Source: Saccharina japonica
Taxonomy: Eukaryota > Sar > Phaeophyceae > Laminariales > Laminariaceae
Length of the DNA stretch: 64,000 nucleotides
Assembly (NCBI GenBank): GCA_008828725.1
Contig: MEHQ01001588.1
Location: 259,001-323,000 of the forward strand
Direction: 5' to 3'
Below are positions 56,101 to 64,000 of this stretch, one piece after another (the first letter of the stretch is position 1; every line of letters begins with the position of its first letter). Under the pieces are notes generated by a model. That model saw only the letters and a program-made list of their open reading frames with translations. It did not search any database and was not told where the DNA came from. A program made the translations under genes and the position numbers.

Positions 56101-56475
56101 TTGACCCTGGGTTTTTGTTGTTGTTGACCTCCATGCGCTGACATACCTTGGGGAGAAGATGTATCACAAGGAGAAAGCCTTTCGCAAGAACCCGGGAAAT
56201 GTTATTACCCACTGCCACAGCAAAAAAACTCACCTACGCTAACAAAATTAAAAGCCTCATACAAGAATCAGGCGAAATCGTCTTATCCAGCCGCTGCTAA
56301 AAAAATAGCCTTGAAAAACAACTTTACGTACGCTACAAAAACACGGCCTCATGCTGAGCAACCGGGAATCGCTTATCCACCCCGCGGGAAAAAAAACTTC
56401 GAAGCGCCCTCCACGCCGAGCCACAGAGCTCGCGATCGAGCCCAAACCTCACCAATGGGTCCGGCGGGCGTCCCC
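53200..56475 (-). repeat. Satellite-like array and flank, left arm of a large inverted repeat
   Basis: Units of about 330-520 bp share TGTGACATAAAATATAAGCA, CCGTTCGTATACTAATATTC, TGCAGCCAAAGAGGCAAG, GAAGAAAGACGAAAA and CACAGATAGATACACTG. At least six units are visible (for example 53409, 53928, 54438, 54878, 55279, 55606), some with an inserted ~80-bp sub-duplication. It ends at a flank (56150-56235, GTTATTACCCACTGCCACAG) and a W/X fragment, all mirrored at 62578-64000. Single-base indels are far commoner than in the mirrored arm. Confidence 0.85.
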
Positions 56476-56640
56476 GTGTCGGGGTACGTAGCGTTTTGCC
56501 GAAAGCGCCTCGCGCGGAGAGAAAATTTGCGAAAAGTGCGAAAATTTCACAAAATAACTATACATACAAGGTCCCCTTCGCGGGAGTGGGGCTGTTCCCC
56601 GCGGGTGACGCAACGCTAGCATGGTTCCCACCAAAAGCCG
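56340..56640 (+). repeat. W/X fragment with TACAAGG hairpin
   Basis: X block (CCGCGGGAAAAAAAACTTCG, GTTTTGCCGAAAGCGCC, AAAAGTGCGAAAATTTCAC) followed by TACAAGGTCCCCTTCGCGG and GGGTGACGCAACGC, i.e. the start of an R-type unit that is then cut short. Confidence 0.75.
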
Positions 56641-57850
56641 AGCTATCCCATCAGCTGTGACATCATAGAAAACGGGCGAAATCGAGCGTACTCTACATTT
56701 TAGTACAGCTAGCAGCCTGAGCGTTACCTAAATATACTACTCGTAGTAAAAGGTACATTTTCGCGTCCAAGCGAAAAAACACAACGCTTCGTGTGGTAAG
56801 ATTCGTACATCATATAAAAATGCGCCAATAACAAAAAACGGCGACACCGCGCGCCGGTAGGAGTCAAAAACTGCGTACTGGAGTCTGGTGGAGCATTGGA
56901 TCGAAGTCAGAAACACCACATCCACGAGCCATCACGGATAAATTGCCAAAATCAATCGTGCCCGTTTCTGAGAGGTAGTGAACAACCAGGAACTTGTCGG
57001 CGCCTAACTATACACTTAGACGTGTCCAGGATTATGTTTGGAGGGCTCAGGTCCGGTTGAATCGGGAGCAGGTCAGGGTCATGGGGTGTTAGGGGCAGAG
57101 GGTTTCTGGCGGCCAAGCACTGTATGTGTGTTGTCCACTCGGCCTCAGGGGTACCTGAATACACCCTATTACTACAGCCAGCGAGCATATTACGAGTACA
57201 TTCAAAATACAGTCCAGTCGTTATCATATACACGTAGGTGGATGTTCGTATCGCTCCGGAAGAGCGTACTGTACCCAGCGTGCGTAAAATGGTTGAATAG
57301 AGTTTAAGGAATTGTGAAAAAGCCTTGGAAGAAAAATGAAACATACGAAGAGCCGGTCGCAGATGCAGGGGAGAGCGAGGCACACTTTAGGCAAGTAGTT
57401 AGAGCCAAAAAAAAACAATGGTAGAAAAAGCCAAGCTGATAATAGACATTTACAAAGTTGTACCCGGGACGTGTATCTCTCAAAAGATGGTACAATTTTC
57501 TTTTGCGCCAATCGCGTTGGCTCGCTGGGCGTGTTTTTTACTTTGATTCAGGCTGTACCCTTTTTTGAGTGAAAACGACCGGGTATACCCGTTTTTGGTT
57601 ACTTCCCTAATAAAATTATGTGTTGTAGTATGCCAGAGCGGAGCGGTATATAGCGGACAAGAACATCAATAGCAGTACGTATCCTGGCGGCAGATGGGCA
57701 GCCGCTACTGTAGGTGCAAGGGGTTGTCCACTATGAACAAATTTCTACCGGTCGGCGGATCTGTGCCGGAGCCCTTGTAGCGGCCCAACAAAAGAACCAA
57801 ACAAAAAGCGGGGGCAGCATCAGTAGTCCCCACCCACAGAATGACAGACT
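56641..57850. other. No gene recognised
   Basis: Opposing frames at 57038-57307 (plus) and 56952-57383 (minus) are unsupported. GCCGGAGCCCTTGTAG at 57763-57778 repeats the CCTTGTA terminus seen elsewhere (also GCGGAGCCCTTGTTT at 39525), without a strong hairpin. Confidence 0.45.
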
Positions 57851-58100
57851 CAACCGCGTATCAACCCACCCACCAAAGCATCCATCCACCACCTAACACC
57901 AACCCACCCAAACACCACGCGCTATACAGTACAGCAGTGCAGTAGTTGCGTATGTGAGGAGCATGGCTGCTGTATCGTACTGGCGGTAGAGGTAAGTACG
58001 AACACAAATCAGGGACATCGCAGACACGTAAAGCACTCAACACGTACCACCACCCACGCACCCACCAAACACCACCCACCACCCACAACTCACCACAAAA
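57851..58100. repeat. CCACCCA-rich simple sequence
   Basis: Two ACCACCCACCCA-type clusters (57866-57920 and 58043-58095) separated by about 130 bp; the complement of the GGGT-rich tracts at 20971 and 45375. Confidence 0.75.
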
Positions 58101-59429
58101 CCATGTGCTGCATCAATACAGCAGTACGTAAGCGAGGATCAAAACTCGATCGATGCCCACACAGCAGGTGGAGTAACAATAACAGCAGTATGCAGGAATC
58201 ACAATAATGATTCAGCTTATGTGACTGAGTGCTTGGTTACAGCAGGTAGTTAGCTGTAGCACCAGACCTGACACTGTAATACGTCGTGACATGCTCTACT
58301 ATTCTTGTCCGCCAAGCACACCTATGTACACGTGTCGTGTCGTTGTGCGCACGACTTTAGCTCCAGCATTAACAGGTAGCTGACACCAATATTCCCTGAA
58401 AACAACCAGCTAACGTACGAGAGTCAACCAATGAGCTGTCGCCTTTCGATTGCGATATTGCGGCCTGAGCGTCCCGATGCAACATTTATAGGGGATAAAT
58501 GTAGATTTCAGGAGGCTTAGTCAGTTAGCCAGCACGTAGAACACCACTCATAATCTGTGCTTGTTAACCCTATTTGTTGTACGATAGAATCGAAGTGTAT
58601 CACGGCGACTAGCAATGCAGCAGGACCTGAATGACCACGCAGTCAAACATTGTGTACTACGTCGTAATGCTGAGAGTACGCCAACCGTTGGGTGAGTGTG
58701 GGTGCTTGGACAGGACTGTGCTAGTATGCTGGTACAACAACCTGGTAAAACAACACACGATATATATACATCATACATGCTGTCGCTTTGGTGCGGCTCA
58801 TGAGCTTATACACCATCAAGGCTAAGCCGCAGCAGCAGCACTCTGTAGTAGCTAGCCATTTCGAGTATCAATCATACTGACGCCTGCTAGTGGTCTCATG
58901 CCTGGGTACGCCGCAATATAGCAGAGCGAGAGCAAGAAGCAGCACCACTCCGGTAGTATGACACCCTACGAGATGGACACTGCTGCTTGTGGAGTTGCAT
59001 CTGACGACGTGAGGACGCATGAACGCCGGCCCCACCACCAGTCGTTACCAGTACCCTACAGTTTTGACCATTAATGCCCGGATAATGTTACCACCGTTTG
59101 GATTCAACAAAAATTACGAAAACGTTTCTTACATTTTCGGACAAGATGGTGCGGTCGAAGAAACTCAATGCGGTGAGATCCCTCTTTCGTGTAGGCACAC
59201 CTGATGCAGCAGCTATGCTCATGCGCCCCCTGCTGCCAACCATTACGCCCTGCACAACGTCAGAGATGCTGTCGTGTCGCTGCTGCTGCTGCTGCATGTG
59301 TGCAGATGTTCGATGTCGCTCGATGTGCACATCGGTGTGCCCTCCTTTGTTCGTCGTGTTGAAACCGACACGGCAAAATCACCTTGTTTCAAATCTGCCC
59401 CGCGGAGACCGGGTTTCACGTTGCCCTGC
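58101..59429. other. No gene recognised
   Basis: 59145-59240 has an ATG in fair context (aagATGG) followed by VRSKKLNAVRSLFRVGTP, but no further support. The last 28 bp (GGGTTTCACGTTGCCCTGC) match the module near the 3' end of R copy 1 (31655-31676). Confidence 0.45.
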
Positions 59430-61833
59430 TTCGGGGAGTGGGATGGTCCCCGTGGGGTGACGCAAGCTGGATGCGACAGGGAAAAAACTATCACTCGTCA
59501 TTAATAGCGGTCACTCGCCAATAAATAGCGGTACTCGTAGTCGTAATTGAGGAATTCTTCCTTACAAACGCAACATGATTCCATAAATTGGGGTTATATA
59601 TCACCAGACAAAACCCGTTTTGTCGCGAATGGTGACGTCGATGTTGCTGAAGTTTGTAAAAAAACAAATGTCAAGATTCGCGAAAGTGTCAGCTTTTTTC
59701 GTCGCGATTTAATATTTTGTTTTTGTTCGTGAGGAATGACAGTACTTAGGTGCCACAGCAAACAGCGTATACGTATAGGTACAGCAAGCCCTGTGTACAG
59801 TAGCAGTAATAAATAGCGAACATTGTATGTACGAGTACTGTAGCAATTTGTGACCAATGATAGGATTCGCGAAAGTGCCAGTTTTGTTGTCACGGTTCGC
59901 TGTTTGTATGTTTTCGCAATACTCGTAGAATTGATCATTTTAAAGTACCACAGCAAGCAAACAGTACGTATACATGTACCTATAGCAAGCACAGTTATAG
60001 AACAAATAGGAGCGGAAAGCACAACAAACAGTTTTGTTTAACAGCAGTAGTAAAAGCAAGTAGTGCAGCAGGCGGCACTTTTTGTACCTACAGCAAGCAG
60101 CAAGACACTCCCATACTATATATGCTGTGTTTGGCATACATCAAGCATTGCCAACACAGCAAGCAGCTCCACTGTTACTGCTGCTGCAGTTGGTTGCTGT
60201 ATGCAAAATGTCACTTTATGCAGATCATAACAATATGTGCAGCAGCAGTAAATATACACCAGTATCCAGCAGCAGCAACAGCGGTAAAAACAATGTACAG
60301 CTCAGCAGTCACCATTCTTCTTGTGTACGCACTCTATACATACAGCAGCATATAGCTGCTAAGTTATACTTTTTTTGTCGAAGATTGTACGCAGACTACC
60401 TACTTACAGTATAATGCTATACCAACAAACCCATGATACGTGTGTATACAAAATCTAAAAATCCTTGTATAATATATTATCTCGATATGATACGTGCCGT
60501 CATGTTTTGCGTGATTTGATAAGAAAAAAAAACGCGTTCCCCAAAGTTGACCAAAAGCAATTAACAGAAAACCAGATCACCACGAGAAATGCCTGATATC
60601 CGATCGTGTCAGAAGAGAGACTCGAAAATCGCAAAAAACGAGGGAACGAAGCAAGAGGGTACGCGAGCCCCTAGCGCCTGGCTCACGAGCACACGCGAGT
60701 CGCTGTCCGGTGCAAACTCACAAAAAGATCAGCAAGCAGCAACACTGCTGTCATATTGGTGCTATGTACTGCCGCTACCATTGTTGGTGTATCATAGTTT
60801 GGCTCGTAGATATGTAACAGCCATGCAGGTACGTATCAGAGTGTTGTGTGTATCTGGCCTTATAATTCCGGCCGGAAATGTAAAGAACGTTTGGATATAG
60901 GATGTAAATATATAACAGGTTCTTACATTTCCAACAGAGTGGTGGTAGTTAAAAAACTCCGAGCATCGTATCATATGATACGAAAGACTGCAACCGTTTC
61001 GACAGACATGTGATGCACCAGCACACGAGCCCCACGTCCTGTGTGTAGACGATGATACTACACAGCAGCAAGCAGCAGCAGCGTAGGATCACGAGTACTG
61101 CTGCTGTTTTCGCTGCTGTATCACGACCTGGTACGTACGAAGAGTATGCATGATACGTACCTGGTATACTTCAACACGTACGTGCTTGTTGTATTCGAAA
61201 GGTGTCGAGTCTACGAGTACAGCAGCACAGTGTGTGCGAACGGAAACCAGTGTTGCGCGGGGAGATAAACACGTACCAGGTATGTATCCACGCAGACCTG
61301 GCGATGTAGCAGTATGCCATGAAACACACATACATCAGGCCACACTGCTGCACAGTGACCGATAATATGCCCCAACGCTGTCACGCTGTGCTGCTGTTGT
61401 ATCAACGCATGTTCGAAGAATGGTCGACGTGTCTCCGATCGATGCCCTCCTTGTTGTGGCGTGCGCGTGTGCTCTTGCTGCATGTGCCCTCTTCGAAAGC
61501 CCATCAAGGCTGAAGGGATCGTGTTGTCCGTCATGTATAGGGCTACGAACAGGCTACAGGGTGTGGCAAAGGCGGGGCGTTTTTCACAGAAGAAGCGGGT
61601 TTCACGTTGCCCTGGTAGGCTCGCCGAGTGGGACGGGGTACCCCGCAAAACCGACTCTATTTTTTCGGCTTCGCGAGCGCCCCGCGCGGGCCACAGGCCG
61701 CGGCCGAGGGCGAGGCCCGGGGGCACGCTCCCCGGCGGCCCCCCGCGGGCCGGCCCGGCGCCGGCGAGCTCGGCCGCGAGGGGCGAGAGCGAAAACGCGC
61801 CGCCGGGCAAAAAAATCACAATTATACTTTGTT
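59430..61833 (+). mobile_element. R unit, copy 2 (2404 bp, without insertion)
   Basis: Direct copy of 28724-31896 without the 749-bp element. Differences are scattered single bases, microsatellite-length changes in CAG runs and a few 3-8-bp indels. It includes the small palindromic MITE (60850-60950) and the GC-rich 3' end (61630-61810). Confidence 0.88.
60589..60900 (+). CDS. Small frame conserved between both R copies (copy 2)
   Basis: Counterpart of 30639-30959: MPDIRSCQKRDSKIAKNEG. The two copies agree except for one missing residue, two replacements and the last few residues, because the copies differ near the MITE. Product unknown. Confidence 0.3.
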   Translation: MPDIRSCQKRDSKIAKNEGTKQEGTRAPSAWLTSTRESLSGANSQKDQQAATLLSYWCYVLPLPLLVYHSLARRYVTAMQVRIRVLCVSGLIIPAGNVKNVWI

Positions 61834-62157
61834 ATATAAGCATAAACCTTCTCCGCATAACATAGAATTTACCAGACGCTACAATTACCCAAAATAATTA
61901 GTCGCTCGTGATACACCATAAAGCCAAAAATACTCCCGTTTTGGCTTTTGTATACGTACTACAGTACAGTAGCCCCTATCAAACGGATAAATAAACATCG
62001 ATGTGTTGTTTCCACGAACAGCCCAAGCCCTCCCAGCTACTAAGGCCGTTTCCTATGCGGTTCGATTTTTGAGCTTCAGATTACGGTCCGATCGATTTTT
62101 CAACGACCTAGTTCGAAAATCGAAACACCCTTCCTATGCGAGAAAACACGGATTTAT
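61834..62157. other. No gene recognised
   Basis: Contains the GGCCGTTTCCTATGCGGTTC repeat end at 62044 and a related partial inverse near 62130. No gene seen. Confidence 0.5.
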
Positions 62158-62578
62158 TGTAGGTGCAGATATTTGAGCAAACGGCGAGACCAACTGCTGT
62201 TGTGGTCTGGCGCCGCGAAGAGACGCGCCCAGTGCGCTGTACGGGGCGTAGGACCCAAGCGTCCGAAGCCACGCTGGCTGCCTCTGGTCTGGCGGCGACG
62301 CGCCGAGTGCACTCGAGTCGACCTGTCTTGGTATTTTGTATTTTGACACAACGAAGCATCCGAGCCCAGCACGTTGACTGACTGACTGCTGCTGCTGCTG
62401 TAAAGTCTACGAGTACGAGTACGGAGAGGCGCGCGCCGAGTGCGCTTCCCTTCGTATCTATGCCCGAGCCCGCGCCAGCCGACTGTAGTCTGGCGACGGA
62501 GAGACGCACCGATCGCCGGCTGCGCGTCGGGCGCGAAGCAACGTCTCGTTGTGCCACCATCCAACTCATCGATCGTTC
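62158..62578 (-). repeat. Z repeat, copy 4 (core orientation as in copy 1)
   Basis: Minus-strand copy: GATGAGTTGGATGGTGGCAC near 62570, a CAG run at 62386-62401, one terminal-repeat arm (TTGGTATTTTGTATTTTGAC at 62328) and the core to 62163. Only one of the two inverted repeats present in copy 2 remains. Confidence 0.8.
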
Positions 62579-64000
62579 TGGCCCGGCCGGACACATTGGT
62601 CGAGGTTTGGGCTCGATCCGAGCTCTGTGGCTCGCGTGGAGGGCGCTCGAAGTTTTTTTTCCCGCGGGAGTGGATAAGCCGATTTCCCGGGTTCTCAGCA
62701 TGAGGCCGTGTTTTTGTACGTACGTAAAGTTGTTTTTCAAGGCTATTTTTTAGACGGGCATGGATAAGACGATTTCCCTGGATTCTATGTATGAGGCTTT
62801 ATTTTGTACGTAGGTGAGTTTTTTTGCTGTGGCAGTGGGTAATAACATTTCCCGGGTTTCTGCGAAAGGCTTTCTCCTTGATGATACATCTTCTCCCAAG
62901 CGTATCGTCAGCGCATGAGGCTCACAACAACAAAAAACCCAGGGTCAAGAATCCCGAGACAAGCTGGACACGACGGACGCACCCAGACAGGTTTCATCGA
63001 CCATGAGCGACGAGCCCGGAACCCCTCCCAACCACACCCCCCTGGACGAGAACTGCCCGCGGTGAGTATATGCGTGTTTCTCTGCGTTGCGTGGGTCGCG
63101 TGTGCTGGGCTTTGTGGGACTGCATGCTGTTATTGTATGCTGCTGCATCTCTCTAATTTTCGGTATGTGATGTGGGTCAATTTCACATTGCCCTTCATCG
63201 TTGCTGTACAGCATACACGCGCTTAGGCAGAGAGCTGCAGCAGTGTATCTATCTGTGTTGTGCGGAGCACTGTGTTGCTGCGTCTTGGGCTGCAAGTTGT
63301 TGTATGCTACAGTATCTTTCATGTATTTGGTCTTTCTTCATTTTTCATTTCTTGCCTCTTCGGCTGCAGTTTAACCACCTTTCAATATGGATATTAGTAT
63401 ACGAACGGTGCTTATATTTATGTCACATCATATGCAATTGTACGTGCGTGTGTCAATTCGCGGTGACCTTCGTCGCTGCTGTACAGCATAGCTTATATTT
63501 ATGTCACATCATATGTCATCGTACGTGCGTGTGTGCATTTCACGGTGACCTTCATCGCTGCTGGACAGCATACAACGCAGCTGTGGGTCATGCAACAGGC
63601 TTACGCAGAGAGCTGCAGCGGTGTATCTAGAGCTGCAGCAGTGTATCTATCTGTGTTGTGCGGGGCTCTGTGTTTCTGCGTCGTGGGACTGCAGGCTGTT
63701 GTATGCTGCAGTATCTTTCATGTTTTTCGTCTTTCTTCATTTTTCATTTCTTGCCTCTTTGGCTGCAATTTAACCACCGTTCAATATGAATATTAGTATA
63801 CGAACGGTGCTTATATTTATGTCACATCATATGTACGTGCGTGTGTGAATTTCACGGTGACCTTCATCGCCGCTGTACAGCATACAACGCTGCTGTGGGT
63901 CATGCCACTACGCAACGGGCTTAGGCAGAGAGCTGCAGCGGTGTATCTACGTTATGCGGGCCGCTGTTGCTTTGTCGTGGGGCTGCGTGCTGTTGTATTC
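62578..64000 (+). repeat. Right arm of the large inverted repeat, runs off the window
   Basis: Mirrors 56475 down to about 55100: W/X fragment (GGCCGGACACATTGGTCGAG), AGTGGGTAATAACATTTCCC at 62833, then satellite units with CGAACGGTGCTTATATTTAT at 63402 and 63801 (about 400-bp period) and a ~80-bp sub-duplication at 63460-63570. The two full units here are almost identical to each other. Confidence 0.87.

Noticed and set aside
61211..61819. 202-codon minus-strand frame
   Set aside because: Spans the GC-rich end of R copy 2; the corresponding frame in copy 1 is broken by shifts, so it is not conserved.
62108..62740. 210-codon minus-strand frame
   Set aside because: Runs through the Z repeat and into an unrelated W/X fragment; a chimera of repeats rather than a gene.

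Overview
The window looks like nuclear DNA of a eukaryote with a large, repeat-rich genome. CAG/CTG triplet runs, GTACGTAC-type simple sequence, tRNA-derived SINEs, terminal-inverted-repeat transposons, satellite-like arrays and exon-sized reading frames bordered by GT/AG splice signals all point that way. There is no operon structure, no rRNA gene and no intact tRNA gene. I cannot name the species. The texture would fit an alga or other protist, but that is inference. Most long open frames are by-products of triplet repeats or GC-rich repeats and are not listed as genes.

Coding material is sparse and degenerate. Four places have convincing coding texture: (1) 11.7-13.7 kb, an Ala-rich to Gly-rich unidentified protein; (2) 17.6-20.4 kb, an unidentified multi-exon gene with phase-compatible splice sites and a SINE in one intron; (3) 36.85-37.64 kb, two exon-like blocks; (4) 40.4-41.05 kb (minus strand), the C-terminal part of a PIF1/RecD-type superfamily 1 helicase, the only family I recognise with confidence. 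In all four, single in-frame TAA or TAG codons interrupt or end a frame that continues with coding character. In the helicase the TAG falls where the family usually has Gln. This is either nonsense decay of mobile-element genes or a nuclear code in which TAA/TAG mean Gln.

The rest is layered repeats. DNA transposons: a 490-bp Harbinger-like MITE (206-695), an 827-bp element (25185-26011), a 749-bp insertion with an empty site in a second copy (29764-30512), and a hAT element with a perfect 8-bp target duplication (34522-36600). A 2.4-kb unit occurs twice in direct orientation (28724-31896 and 59430-61833). Several dispersed modules (here called M1, M2, W/X, R and Z) recur, and many of their junctions carry a hairpin next to CCTTGTA (TACAAGG on the other strand). 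Tandem duplications of 200-570 bp lie at 5.1-6.2, 23.2-23.8, 43.0-44.3 and 46.2-46.6 kb. Minisatellites lie at 32.6-33.5 kb (~43 bp) and 39.8-40.3 kb (~70 bp). A ~400-bp satellite forms a large inverted pair (53.2-56.5 and 62.6-64.0 kb).

Two spots may be assembly problems: a run of 25 G followed by 28 C at 24636-24688, and the left satellite arm, which is peppered with single-base indels compared with its clean inverted partner.
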